Shown here one piece after another: positions 1-8,227 of a stretch of DNA of 64,000 bases. The notes beneath the pieces were generated by a model. The model was not told where the DNA came from. It made no database searches and was given only the letters and a program-made list of their open reading frames with translations. Numbering within the stretch: the first letter of the stretch is position 1; every line of letters begins with the position of its first letter. The stretch covers positions 124,001 to 188,000 of the forward strand of contig JACJWZ010000003.1 of NCBI GenBank assembly GCA_020636895.1, written 5' to 3'. The translations under genes were made by a program, and so were the position numbers. Source of the stretch: Thermoleophilales bacterium. GTDB lineage: Bacteria > Actinomycetota > Thermoleophilia > Solirubrobacterales > 70-9.

Positions 1-24
1 GGAGCCGTAGGCGGGAGGCGCGGC

Positions 25-1476
25 TCACGCGCTGGCCCTCGGCAGCGTGAGCGTGAAGACGGTGTGGCGGCGGCGGGTCTCGAGGTCGAGGTCGCCGTCC
101 ATGAGGCGGGCGAGCTCGCGCCCGATCGCGAGGCCGAGGCCGGTTCCGCTGGCCGAATCGGCGGTGTAGAAGCGCTCGAAGACGCGGTCCGCGGAGGCGC
201 GGTCGATGCCGGGGCCGTTGTCGGCTACGGACAGGCGGCAGGTATCGGTTGTGGCTGCGGAGGTGATGGTGATCCCGGTTCCCGACGCGGTGTGCTTGAT
301 CGCGTTGTCGATCAGGATACGCATGATCTGCGCGCTCCTCGCCCGGTCCGCGAGCGCGAGGGCGCCCTCGTCCGTCTCGACCTCCACTTCGATCTCCGTG
401 CCATGACGTCCGGCGGCGACCTCGAACTCCCCGGCCACCTCCTTCGCCAACCGCGCCGGATCGAACTCCTCGAGCCGCAGGCTGACCGCGTCGGCGTCGA
501 GCCGCGAGAGATCGAGCAGATCGACCGAGAGCTTGGTCAGCCGGTCGACCTGGCCCCGCATGGTGCGGACGAACTCGCGGCGGCTCTCGCGATCGGGCTC
601 GGGCTCCTCGTCCAGCAGCTCCACGAAGCCGCCGAGCGAGGCGATCGGCGTCCGCAGCTCATGGGAGGCGTTGGCGATGAACTCGCTCCGAGCGGAGTCG
701 AGGCGCCGCAGACGGCGCTGCATCTCGTCGAGCGTCAGCGCGAGCTGGCCCACCTCGTCCGGCGAGCCGACCGGGATCGGGACGTTGAAGTCACCCTGAG
801 CGACGCGCTCGGCGGCGCGCTCGAGCCGGCGCAGGCGGCGCGCGTGGTAGCTGGCGGCGAGGTAGGCCGCGATCAGAGCGGCCACGAGCGCGATCGCGCC
901 CGCGATCAGCGTCTGACGGCGGATCAGGGCGACGTTGTCGGCGACGTCGTCGAGCGGGGTCGAGAGCACGATCACCCAGTCGGCGCCGCCCGGGTCGCCC
1001 TCCGGGACCGGGAACGCCGTCTCCCCGATGCGGCGCCCGTGCACCGTCTCGACGGCGGAGCGAACCTCGCCGCTGAGGACCGCTCCGACCGCGGCCGGGT
1101 AGGAGGCGTCGAGCGCCTCGCTCTCGAGCTCGGAGTCGGCGATGACGAACGCGGGGCTGCCGTCGCGGACACCGATCAGGGTGACCCGCGCGTCCACGTC
1201 GGCGGCGCTCTTGCGGACGAGCTCGGCGAGATCGCGCTGGTTCAGCTCCCGGGCGGACGCCGAGCGCAGGCGGTCGAGCTCCTCCGTCCCCTGCTGCTCG
1301 AGCCGCTCGAGCCGCTCGGCGGTGAGGCTCGAGGAGAGCTGCGGGACAACGTAGAGATAGACGAAGCCGACCGCGGCGGTGGTGATCGCGAAGAAGAGGA
1401 GGACGAGGCGGTTGCGAACGCTCGCCAGCGGCGTCGTCGGGGTCCAGCTCCTCGTCCGCCGCGGCCCTCCGCTCAC
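25..1476 (-). CDS. Two-component sensor histidine kinase (HAMP-HisKA-HATPase)
   Basis: Membrane sensor kinase of 483 residues. It has an N-terminal membrane segment (about residues 24-44), an extracytoplasmic sensor region, a second membrane segment near 190-205, then HAMP, HisKA and HATPase_c. The phosphoacceptor lies in ASHELRTP (His272). The N box reads NAIKHT (Asn391) and the G boxes DNGPGID and GTGLGLAIG, so the kinase looks active. I place the start at GTG 1476, 7 bases after the response-regulator stop; a longer frame upstream would run through the regulator gene. It forms an operon with the regulator and is probably its partner. The stimulus cannot be read from the sequence. Confidence 0.9.
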   Translation of the reverse strand: MSGGPRRTRSWTPTTPLASVRNRLVLLFFAITTAAVGFVYLYVVPQLSSSLTAERLERLEQQGTEELDRLRSASARELNQRDLAELVRKSAADVDARVTLIGVRDGSPAFVIADSELESEALDASYPAAVGAVLSGEVRSAVETVHGRRIGETAFPVPEGDPGGADWVIVLSTPLDDVADNVALIRRQTLIAGAIALVAALIAAYLAASYHARRLRRLERAAERVAQGDFNVPIPVGSPDEVGQLALTLDEMQRRLRRLDSARSEFIANASHELRTPIASLGGFVELLDEEPEPDRESRREFVRTMRGQVDRLTKLSVDLLDLSRLDADAVSLRLEEFDPARLAKEVAGEFEVAAGRHGTEIEVEVETDEGALALADRARSAQIMRILIDNAIKHTASGTGITITSAATTDTCRLSVADNGPGIDRASADRVFERFYTADSASGTGLGLAIGRELARLMDGDLDLETRRRHTVFTLTLPRASA

Positions 1477-1483
1477 GGCCGGC

Positions 1484-2203
1484 TCACCCGTCGCGCTCGA
1501 GCGAGCCGTCGTCGCGGAAGCGGTAGCCGACGCCGCGAACGGTGAAGAGGTACTCGGGCTGCTTGGCGTCGAGCTCGATCTTCTCCCGCAGGTGGCGGAT
1601 GTGGACGTCGATCGTGCGCGGGTCGCGGTAGGCGCTGTCCCCCCAGACGCGCTCGAGCAGCGTGTCGCGGTCGAAGACCCGCCCCGGGCTCGTCGCGAGC
1701 GCGGTGAGGATCTCGAACTCGACGTAGGTGAGGACGACGCGGTCGCCGCGGACGACCACCTGCCGGCGGGAGCGATCGATCGCCATCTCCCCCGACTCGA
1801 TCTCCTCCTCGTCGAGCCCGCCACCCGACATGCGGGTCCGGCGCAGCGCCGCCTTGACGCGGCTGCGGAACTCGCGGACGCTGAACGGCTTGGTGATGTA
1901 GTCGTCGGCGCCGATCTCGAGGCCGAGCACCTTGTCGACCTCGTCGTCGCGCGCGGTCAGCATGATGATCGGCACCTGGCTGCGGGAGCGGAGCCGGCGG
2001 CAGACCTCGATCCCGTCCACGCGCGGCATCATCACGTCGAGGACGACGAGGTCGAAGCGCTGCGCGGCGAAGGTGTCGAGCGCCTCGCGTCCGTCTCTCG
2101 CGACCACCACCTCGTAGCCCTCCTTGCGCAGCGGATACGCAAGCAGCGTCTGGATCGCCTCCTCGTCGTCGACGAGCAGGATTCGCGCCGAGGCCTCGCC
2201 CAT
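1484..2203 (-). CDS. OmpR/PhoB-family response regulator
   Basis: DNA-binding response regulator of 239 residues, first gene of the two-gene operon with the kinase. The receiver domain has the acidic pocket DDEE (12-15), the phosphoacceptor Asp56 in VLDVMMP and the conserved Lys in TKPF. A winged-helix domain of the Trans_reg_C type fills about residues 140-235, including RTIDVHIRHLREKI. The start is supported by a TAACCT hexamer (complement at 2210-2215) 6 bases upstream, which suggests a leaderless transcript. The regulated genes are unknown; the divergent M28-like gene at 2276 shares the 72-base promoter region and could be one target. Confidence 0.93.
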   Translation of the reverse strand: MGEASARILLVDDEEAIQTLLAYPLRKEGYEVVVARDGREALDTFAAQRFDLVVLDVMMPRVDGIEVCRRLRSRSQVPIIMLTARDDEVDKVLGLEIGADDYITKPFSVREFRSRVKAALRRTRMSGGGLDEEEIESGEMAIDRSRRQVVVRGDRVVLTYVEFEILTALATSPGRVFDRDTLLERVWGDSAYRDPRTIDVHIRHLREKIELDAKQPEYLFTVRGVGYRFRDDGSLERDG

Positions 2204-2209
2204 GTGGGC

Positions 2210-2215
2210 AGGTTA
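2210..2215 (-). promoter_or_regulatory. Putative -10 hexamer, leaderless start of response regulator
   Basis: Minus-strand TAACCT ends 6 bases before ATG 2203. No Shine-Dalgarno sequence is visible, so transcription probably begins at or next to the start codon. Confidence 0.4.
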
Positions 2216-2275
2216 GTGCGCCGGTCAGAACCGCCCGACGCGACCGGGGACGGTCACTACCTTTCGCCCCCTCCC

Positions 2276-4042
2276 ATGTTCAACGCAAGGCTCTACCGGG
2301 CGGCGCTCATCCCCGCCGTGATCGCGTTCGTCGTGATGATGTTCTCGTTCGAACCGATCCCGCATGCGCTTCAGGAGCCGGTCGCAACGCCCGAGTTCGC
2401 GGGCACGGCGAGCGCGCGCCTGGCCCGGCAGATCGCCCTGCGCGCGGACGACCGCACCCCCGGCTCGGAGGGCGACCGGACGATCGCCGCGCAGGTCCGC
2501 GACGCGTTCGAGTCGATCGAGGGCGGGCGGGTGTCGGTCCAAAACTTCAGCGGCGACTTCCGCGGCGAGGACGTGGAGATGCAGAACGTGATCCTGACGA
2601 TCCCGGGAGCCTCGGAGCGGACCGTCCTAGTGATCGCCCCGCGCGACTCCGATCGCCACCTCGGCGCCGCATCGAGCGCCTCGGCGACGGCGGAGCTGAT
2701 CAGCCTCGCGCGCGCGCTCGGCACCCAGCGCCACGAGCGCACGATCATGCTCGTTTCCACCGACGGCTCCGCCGAGGGGGCACTGGGGGCGCGGGAGCTG
2801 ATCGACTCGCTGCCGCGCAGCGACGACATCGAGGTCGCGATCGCGTTGTCGCAGTCGGGCGTCGCCGACCCCGAGCCGCCGTTCGTGCTGCCCTGGGGGA
2901 CCGGCCCCGAGAGCGCCGACGCCCAGCTCCTGCAGACCGCGCGTCAAGTGGCTTCGCGCTCGTTCGGGGAGCGCGACTCCAACCCCGGAACCTGGGCCGG
3001 GCTGTCGCGCCTCGCCTTCCCGGCCGGCCTCAGCGAGGCCGCTGCCCTGCGGGGCGAGGGGGTCGAGGCGATCGGCCTGAGCGCCCATGGCGAGCGGCTC
3101 GTCCCACCCGAGGACGACACCACCGTCTCCAGCGAGACGATGCAGCGCGCCGGGACAGCGGCGCTCGATCTGATCCTGACCCTGGACCAGGCCGAGCGGG
3201 GCGCGCCCTCCGGCGGGCCCGACGATTACGTGCGGCTCGGGGGCAACCTGATCCCCGGCTGGTCGATCGCGCTGCTGGCGCTGACGCTGCTTCTGCCCCC
3301 GCTGCTCACGGCGATGGAGGCGTGGGGGCGTGAGCAGCGCCAGAACTGGCGCACCCGCCGGACGATCCCCTGGGCGCTCGAGCGTGCGCTGCTGCCGCTC
3401 GCGGCACTGCTGCTGGCCTACGCGCTCAGCATCGTCGGGTTGATCCCCGATCCTCCCTTCCCATTCGACCCGGCCGCCTACCCGCCCGGCGTCAAGGGCC
3501 CGATCGTGCTCGTGCTTCTGATCGCCGCGGTGGTGCTGGCCGCGCTGCTCGTGCGGCCGATGCGAACGCCTCTCGACTCGCAGCCCCACGCGCTCGCGGC
3601 GGCATCGGGATTGGTGACGGGTGGCGCGCTCGTCGTCCTCTGGTTCCTCAACCCCTACCTGACCCTGCTCCTCTTCCCGGCCGCCAACGTCTGGCTGCTC
3701 CCGGCGCGGGCTGCCGGGCCGCCACGGGCGTTCGTGGTCGCCGCCTTCGCCGTCGCGAGCCTGCTCGGTGCGCTCGCCGCCGCCACCACCGTCGCGGTCC
3801 AGCTCGACCTCGGACCGGCGGCGCCATGGCACCTCCTGCTGATGGTCGCCGACGGCCAGGTCGGGCTCGGCACCAGCCTCGTCTGGTGCGTGCTGCTCGG
3901 CGGTCTCATCGCGGCCGTCTCCGCGACGGCGGCCGACCGCCGCGGGGTCGAGCCACTCGGCGGCAGCCTGCGCGGAGCGGGCACCCACATCGGTCCCGGC
4001 GCGCTCGGCGCGACGCCGCCCGCGGAAGCGCGCCTGCGCTGA
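2276..4042 (+). CDS. Membrane protein with degenerate M28-type peptidase domain
   Basis: Protein of 588 residues. An N-terminal membrane anchor (about 9-27) precedes an extracytoplasmic domain with the M28 peptidase fold pattern (about 40-310), followed by roughly seven membrane segments (from about 325). The metal-site motifs expected in M28 are missing. Where active relatives read H-x-D, this has APRD; where they read GANDN, it has GAASS; and the EE general-base motif is DGSAE. I therefore infer a non-catalytic binding or scaffold domain, or a diverged activity. The start ATG 2276 has no clear Shine-Dalgarno; TACCTT at 2258-2263 could be the -10. It diverges from the two-component operon. 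Confidence 0.7.
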   Translation: MFNARLYRAALIPAVIAFVVMMFSFEPIPHALQEPVATPEFAGTASARLARQIALRADDRTPGSEGDRTIAAQVRDAFESIEGGRVSVQNFSGDFRGEDVEMQNVILTIPGASERTVLVIAPRDSDRHLGAASSASATAELISLARALGTQRHERTIMLVSTDGSAEGALGARELIDSLPRSDDIEVAIALSQSGVADPEPPFVLPWGTGPESADAQLLQTARQVASRSFGERDSNPGTWAGLSRLAFPAGLSEAAALRGEGVEAIGLSAHGERLVPPEDDTTVSSETMQRAGTAALDLILTLDQAERGAPSGGPDDYVRLGGNLIPGWSIALLALTLLLPPLLTAMEAWGREQRQNWRTRRTIPWALERALLPLAALLLAYALSIVGLIPDPPFPFDPAAYPPGVKGPIVLVLLIAAVVLAALLVRPMRTPLDSQPHALAAASGLVTGGALVVLWFLNPYLTLLLFPAANVWLLPARAAGPPRAFVVAAFAVASLLGALAAATTVAVQLDLGPAAPWHLLLMVADGQVGLGTSLVWCVLLGGLIAAVSATAADRRGVEPLGGSLRGAGTHIGPGALGATPPAEARLR

Positions 4043-4190
4043 CCGCGCGCCGGCGCGGACCCGGTCGCCGTCCTGGACGGCTGGACGGCTGGACGGCCCG
4101 TTGCGGGTCCGAACACCGCGTTTCCACGCGCTGCCGGTGGTTTTCCCTGGGGTCGCGCCCCCAGTCTTGGACGGGCGTCCGATGGGCGAC
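4043..4190. other. Intergenic region with tandem 8-mers and hairpins
   Basis: Contains the palindrome CGCGCCGGCGCG just after the upstream stop (possible terminator), three perfect tandem copies of CTGGACGG (4073-4096), and a CTGGGG/CCCCAG hairpin with a 6-base loop near 4157-4174. No coding frame is convincing. It forms the leader and promoter side of the FlgM-like gene. Confidence 0.4.
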
Positions 4191-4217
4191 TAAAGGCGTC
4201 CGGAGGCGAGTCGATGA
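4191..4217 (+). promoter_or_regulatory. Possible sigma-28-type promoter overlapping the FlgM-like start
   Basis: TAAA (4191-4194), a 15-base spacer and GTCGATGA (4210-4217) resemble the flagellar sigma-28 pattern TAAA-N15-GCCGATAA, with 6 of 8 matches in the -10. The -10 would cover ATG 4214, so if it is used, translation would begin at the later ATG 4229. The match may be coincidental. Confidence 0.3.
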
Positions 4218-4432
4218 TCTTGCTGAAGATGCGAACCAGCAGCGCCCACAGCGAACAGGTCGAATCGGTTCAGCGCCGTGTCACCCGGGGCGAGTACGTG
4301 GTCGACTCCGAGCAGGTGGCGACCGCCATGCTCGAGCGGATCGGCGCGACGGTCTCCCACCAGGAGCGCGTCAGCGAGGCCGAAGGTGGTCGTGCCCTGA
4401 TGCGGGCACTGACCGGCCTCCGGGCAGCCTGA
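4214..4432 (+). CDS. FlgM-like anti-sigma-28 factor
   Basis: Small protein of 72 residues. The central stretch, RRVTRGEYVVDSEQVATAML, follows the FlgM C-terminal pattern in which a G-x-Y-x-VD-x-x-x-VA-x-x-ML helix binds the flagellar sigma factor. FlgM holds sigma-28 inactive until the hook is complete and is then exported. Its length is somewhat below typical FlgM (90-100). A good Shine-Dalgarno (GGAGG, 4202-4206) precedes ATG 4214. The last 62 bases overlap the 3' end of the convergent thiL. No other flagellar genes are in the window, so the assignment rests on the motif and the possible sigma-28 promoter. Confidence 0.6.
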   Translation: MILLKMRTSSAHSEQVESVQRRVTRGEYVVDSEQVATAMLERIGATVSHQERVSEAEGGRALMRALTGLRAA

Positions 4433-5411
4433 CCCGAACCGAACCACCGTCGGTGAAGCGGCCGATCTCGGTCAGCCGCGTGTCGCATCGCTCAGCAGCC
4501 GCAACGCAGTCGGCGAGCGCGAGCCGGGGAACCGCGCAGAGCAGCTCGTAGTCCTCGCCACCGGAGACGACGAGCTCGGTGGGGTCGCGCCCGGCCGCGG
4601 TGGCCACCTCGGCCACGCCGGGGGCAACCGGGACCCGGTCGAGCTCGATCTCGATGCCCAGCCCCGAGGCGGCGGCGAGGTGCCCGGCATCGGCACCGAG
4701 GCCATCGGAGACGTCGACCATCGCCCGCGCCCCCGCCGCCACCAGCGCGGCCCCGCCCCTGAGCAACGGCTCGGGGTCGAGCTGGCGGGCGACGCACGCG
4801 TCGCGGACGAGCGGCTCGACCTCGGCCTCCATCCTCGGATGCTCGAGCAGCATCAGCCCGGCGGCGGCACCGCCGAAGCTGCCCGTCGCGCAGAGAGCGT
4901 CGCCCTCCAGGGCGCCGTCGCGGCCGACGAGATGCTCCGGATCAGCCGCGTAGCCGACCGCGGTGACGCTGACTGCGAGCGCCGGCGCCCTGGTGAGATC
5001 GCCGCCGAGGATCGCGACGCCGTGGCGCTCGGCCAGCTCAGCGAGGCCGTCGCAGAGCTCGAGTGCCTCCTCCGCATCGAAGTCCTCGGGCATCCCCAGC
5101 CACACGTAGGCCTCCCCGGGCTGCGCCCCCATCGCCGCGAGGTCGCTGAGCGCGGCGCCGAGCGCCTTGCGGCCGACGGCCCCGGGCGGACACCAGCGGC
5201 GGCGGAAGCCGATCCCGTCAACGAGGGCGTCGACGCTCGTCGCGGTCGCGCCGCGGCCGGGGAGCGGCACCGTGACGGCGGCGTCGTCGCCGATCCCGAC
5301 CCGGACGGCGGACGCGCTCGGCGACGCTCGCAGCGTCGCCCGCATGCGCTCACGCACGCGCGCGATCAGGTCGAACTCCGGGGAGCTGCGCATCTGCGGT
5401 TCCTTCGGCAT
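4371..5411 (-). CDS. thiL: Thiamine-monophosphate kinase
   Basis: ThiL phosphorylates thiamine monophosphate to thiamine pyrophosphate, the last step of cofactor synthesis. The 346 residues show the family hallmarks: GIGDDAAV near the N-terminus (Mg/ATP binding), SDLAAMGA, GGDLTRAP, VDVSDGLGAD, VSGGEDYELL and a C-terminal GHDH. The start ATG 5411 overlaps the stop of the upstream glycosyltransferase by one base (TGATG), so the two are translationally coupled; a second ATG lies six codons later. The 3' end overlaps the convergent FlgM-like gene by 62 bases, which is unusual but consistent with intact C-terminal motifs on both sides. Confidence 0.92.
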   Translation of the reverse strand: MPKEPQMRSSPEFDLIARVRERMRATLRASPSASAVRVGIGDDAAVTVPLPGRGATATSVDALVDGIGFRRRWCPPGAVGRKALGAALSDLAAMGAQPGEAYVWLGMPEDFDAEEALELCDGLAELAERHGVAILGGDLTRAPALAVSVTAVGYAADPEHLVGRDGALEGDALCATGSFGGAAAGLMLLEHPRMEAEVEPLVRDACVARQLDPEPLLRGGAALVAAGARAMVDVSDGLGADAGHLAAASGLGIEIELDRVPVAPGVAEVATAAGRDPTELVVSGGEDYELLCAVPRLALADCVAAAERCDTRLTEIGRFTDGGSVRVRLPGGRSVPASGHDHLRPR

Positions 5412-6658
5412 CAGGGGATCCCGTTCGCCACCTGGAACAAGGTGAACGCCACGGCGCCGATCTGCAAGGCGCGGTCGCGCGAGACGGCCGCGAGCGGCAG
5501 CAGCCAGACGAGATACCAGGGCGCCATGTAGGCGGAGGCGACGAGCAGGCCGAACGCCGCCCAGCCCGCCGCCCGGACCCAGTCGCCGCCCCGCATGACC
5601 CAGATCAGCAGCGAGACGACCGCGGCGGCGTAAGCGATCGCGAGGAGGGCGCGCAGGACGTCGACGTCGATGCCGCTGATCCGCGCGAGGGTCGCGGGGA
5701 CGCTCCAATGGCTCACCGTTCCCTGGTTGCCGCCGGCGACCCCGAGCGCCTCGAGGACGTCGGCGCCGAAGACCGCGAGGCCCACGGCGGCGGCCACGAC
5801 CGCGGCGGCGACCAGGCCGCCGAGCAGGCGCAGGCGGTCACGGCCCGCCGAGGCTCCGGCGAGCGCGAACGGCGCATACAACGCCGCAGCGGCCTTGACC
5901 GCGGCGGCGGCGGCGAGCCCCGCCCCGGCGAGCACGGGGCGCGCGGTCAGCGCCGCGGCCACGGCGAGCATCGCCAGCAGGGCCATGAGGCCGTCGTTGT
6001 GGGCGCCGCCGACGACGTGCACGAGCATCAGAGGGTTGAGGACGACGAAGATCACCGCCGTCACCGGGTCGACGCCGCGCAGGCGCGCAAGCCGCGCGGA
6101 GACGGCCCCGATGCCGGCGAGCGAGAGCGCGGCGATCGCCTTCAGGGACCACATCGCGGCAGGAACGCCGAGCGCCCCGAGCGGGTAGCTGAGCAACGTG
6201 AACAGCGGTCCGTAGACGGAGACCGCGTCTGAGAAGTCCTGCACGCGCATCGCCGCGGCGTCGGCGGGGATCGCCTCCGGAGCAGCCGTATAGGGGTTGA
6301 GACCGTGCTCGACCCCGAGGCGCGCGTAGGAGATGTAGGAGAAGACGTCGAGCGAGAGCAGCGGCGGCGACAGGGCGAAGAGCAGGATGAGCGCCCCGGC
6401 GAGCGCGGTGACGGCCCGGCGGCCGAGCCCGCCCGGCGAGGCGAGGAGCAGCCCCCAGGCGAGGACGGCACCGAAGAGCAACACCTCGTAGGTGCTCGGC
6501 GAGAGCGCGAAGCCGCCGCCGTAGAGCCCGGTGAGCCAACCGGGGTCGCCGGCATCGGCGCCGGGGACGAGGCGCAGTCCGGGCGCGGCCAGCGGGACCG
6601 AGAGCAGGACCAGCGCCAGGGCCGCCAATGCGGCCGCGATCGACCGGCGCCGCGCCAT
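5411..6658 (-). CDS. Integral membrane glycosyltransferase, GT-C fold (MptB/GT87-like)
   Basis: Polytopic membrane protein of 415 residues with about eleven or twelve hydrophobic segments. The first large loop carries the acidic site typical of polyprenyl-phosphate-sugar mannosyltransferases: SLDVFSYISYARLG followed by NPY and VYGPLFTLLSYP. Such enzymes move mannose or a related sugar from a polyprenol carrier onto glycolipids or glycans on the outer face of the membrane. Acceptor and sugar cannot be assigned. The start ATG 6658 sits 8 bases after TAGCCT (complement at 6667-6672), suggesting a leaderless transcript. It is translationally coupled to thiL, though the pathways seem unrelated. 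Confidence 0.75.
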   Translation of the reverse strand: MARRRSIAAALAALALVLLSVPLAAPGLRLVPGADAGDPGWLTGLYGGGFALSPSTYEVLLFGAVLAWGLLLASPGGLGRRAVTALAGALILLFALSPPLLSLDVFSYISYARLGVEHGLNPYTAAPEAIPADAAAMRVQDFSDAVSVYGPLFTLLSYPLGALGVPAAMWSLKAIAALSLAGIGAVSARLARLRGVDPVTAVIFVVLNPLMLVHVVGGAHNDGLMALLAMLAVAAALTARPVLAGAGLAAAAAVKAAAALYAPFALAGASAGRDRLRLLGGLVAAAVVAAAVGLAVFGADVLEALGVAGGNQGTVSHWSVPATLARISGIDVDVLRALLAIAYAAAVVSLLIWVMRGGDWVRAAGWAAFGLLVASAYMAPWYLVWLLPLAAVSRDRALQIGAVAFTLFQVANGIP

Positions 6659-6666
6659 CGCCGCCA

Positions 6667-6672
6667 AGGCTA
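6667..6672 (-). promoter_or_regulatory. Putative -10 hexamer, leaderless start of glycosyltransferase
   Basis: Minus-strand TAGCCT ends 8 bases before ATG 6658; no Shine-Dalgarno is visible. Confidence 0.4.
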
Positions 6673-6710
6673 GCGCCGCCGCTGGAGCCCACGCGGGAGA
6701 ATGGGCGGCC

Positions 6711-7388
6711 GTGGGGACCGGCTCGAGCGGATACCGCGCCTGCATGCTCGACGCGCTCGGGACCACGGTTCGGCTGCTCCCCCCCTGGGAGCGCATCGAC
6801 CCGGCCCTCGTGAGCGGCATGCCGCCGGCGCGGGTGCGCGAGGCGTTCAGGGCCGAGATGGCCCACTACGCCGCTCACGCCCACGAAGCCGTCGACGCCG
6901 GGCATCTCGCCGCCCTGAGGTGGGAATGTGCCGAGTTGCTCTCGGACGGTCTCGGGCGCGCCGTCAGCGTCGAGCAGCTGATGGACTCGATCGTCTTCGA
7001 GGCCTACCCCGACGCCGCGCCGGCGATGGACGAGCTGCGCTCGATGGGGCTGCGGCTCGTCTGCGTCTCGAACTGGGATTGCGACCTCCCCGCGGTCCTC
7101 GAGCGGGTCGGCCTGGCCGGCCGCTTCGACGCCGTCGTCGCGTCAGCGACAGCGGGTGCCCGTAAGCCCGACCCGGCGATCTTCCGGCGAGCGCTCGCCC
7201 TCGCCGGATGCGCTGCGGGCGAGGCGGTGCACGTGGGCGACTCACGCGAGGACGTCGAGGGCGCGGAGGCGGTCGGGATCCGTGTCCTCCGCCTCGCGCG
7301 CGACGGCGGCGGCGACGTCGGATCGCTTGCCGAGGTCCCGGCGCTGCTGCGGCCGAGCCGGCCCATCGGTCAGGATCCGCAGCGATGA
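6711..7388 (+). CDS. HAD-superfamily hydrolase (haloacid dehalogenase-like)
   Basis: Soluble hydrolase of 225 residues from GTG 6711 or 214 from ATG 6744. I prefer GTG because it supplies the first beta strand (YRACMLDALGT) in front of the nucleophile. Motif I is DALGT, so the second aspartate of phosphatase-type HADs (DxDxT) is replaced by leucine, as in haloacid dehalogenases. Motif II is VCVSNW, the motif III lysine is in GARKPDPAIF, and motif IV is VHVGDSREDVEGA. The substrate is unknown. Its stop overlaps the CPBP protease start (ATGA), so the two genes are coupled. Confidence 0.82.
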   Translation: MGTGSSGYRACMLDALGTTVRLLPPWERIDPALVSGMPPARVREAFRAEMAHYAAHAHEAVDAGHLAALRWECAELLSDGLGRAVSVEQLMDSIVFEAYPDAAPAMDELRSMGLRLVCVSNWDCDLPAVLERVGLAGRFDAVVASATAGARKPDPAIFRRALALAGCAAGEAVHVGDSREDVEGAEAVGIRVLRLARDGGGDVGSLAEVPALLRPSRPIGQDPQR

Positions 7389-8179
7389 GCGAGACCACTC
7401 CGCCCCCGCCGCCACCTCCGGCGAGCACTCCCCCGCCTCCCCCGCCGCCTCCTCCGCCCCCGCCGCCGGCTCCGCGTGGGCTGCGCTTCGACGTCGGCGT
7501 GCCGGCGGCCGGGTGGACCGCCCTGACGGTCCTGTTCGGAGTGCTCACCGCGATCGGGATCACGATCTTCGGGACGTTCCCGATCGCCTTCTTCGACCCC
7601 GAGATCGAGACGACCGCCGGCAAGGACGTCGCGCAGCTCATGGTCGGGGTCGCGCTGGTCGGGGCGGCGCTGATCTTCGCCCTGATCGACGCGAAGGGGA
7701 TGCTGCGGGAGGCGCTGCGGAGGCTCGGCTACCGGGGCCTCGCCTGGCGGATCATCGGGTTCGGCGCGCTCGCCTGGGGCATCTACCTGGTCTGCGCGCT
7801 GGTGCTCTCGCCGCTGCTCAGCCCCGAGCAGGAGGACGTGACGAAGGAGATCGGCAGCGACAGCGGCGGTGCCTTGAGCATGATCATCGCCGGGTTCCTG
7901 ATCGTCGTCGTCGCGCCGCTCTCGGAGGAGACCTTCTTCCGCGGCTTCATGTTCGCGGGCCTGCGCCGGTCGATGCCGATGTGGGTCGCGGCGGTGATCT
8001 CGGCCGCGGTCTGGGGGTCGCTGCACCTGACCGGCGGCAACGCCGGCGTCGCGATCCAGCTCGCGGTCTTCGGCGTCATCCTCGCCTGGGTCTACGAGCA
8101 CACGGGATCGCTCTACGCGCCGGTCTTCGCGCACATGCTCAACAACGCGATCGCATTCGCGTATCTGGTCAGCAACTGA
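7385..8179 (+). CDS. CPBP-family intramembrane metalloprotease
   Basis: Membrane protein of 264 residues related to CAAX prenyl protease 2 and the bacteriocin-processing Abi/CPBP family. The catalytic motif EETFFR (Glu181, Glu182, Arg186) and later motifs W-x-x-LHL and LNNAIAF lie in membrane helices. The N-terminus is unusual: residues about 6-30 are almost pure proline (20 or more prolines), a cytoplasmic low-complexity tail that may bind partners and whose DNA is prone to slippage. It is translationally coupled to the HAD hydrolase. The substrate is unknown. Confidence 0.85.
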   Translation: MSETTPPPPPPPASTPPPPPPPPPPPPPAPRGLRFDVGVPAAGWTALTVLFGVLTAIGITIFGTFPIAFFDPEIETTAGKDVAQLMVGVALVGAALIFALIDAKGMLREALRRLGYRGLAWRIIGFGALAWGIYLVCALVLSPLLSPEQEDVTKEIGSDSGGALSMIIAGFLIVVVAPLSEETFFRGFMFAGLRRSMPMWVAAVISAAVWGSLHLTGGNAGVAIQLAVFGVILAWVYEHTGSLYAPVFAHMLNNAIAFAYLVSN

Positions 8180-8213
8180 CCTCGCAGCGGGCGCTTGGGA
8201 CCGCGACGCTCCC

Positions 8214-8219
8214 TACAAT
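8214..8219 (+). promoter_or_regulatory. Putative -10 hexamer, leaderless start of L,D-transpeptidase
   Basis: TACAAT ends 8 bases before ATG 8228 and no Shine-Dalgarno intervenes. It is the closest match to TATAAT among the leaderless starts in this window. Confidence 0.5.
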
Positions 8220-8227
8220 CGGCCCCG

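Noticed and set aside
64..1545. Long plus-strand open frame opposite the histidine kinase
   Set aside because: It is the antisense shadow of a gene with intact kinase motifs; its translation is Arg/Glu-rich and has no domain pattern. The same applies to most long frames opposite real genes here.
4371..5708. Longer 445-residue reading of thiL starting at 5708
   Set aside because: The first 99 residues overlap the glycosyltransferase gene in another frame and lack ThiL features; ATG 5411 matches the family start.
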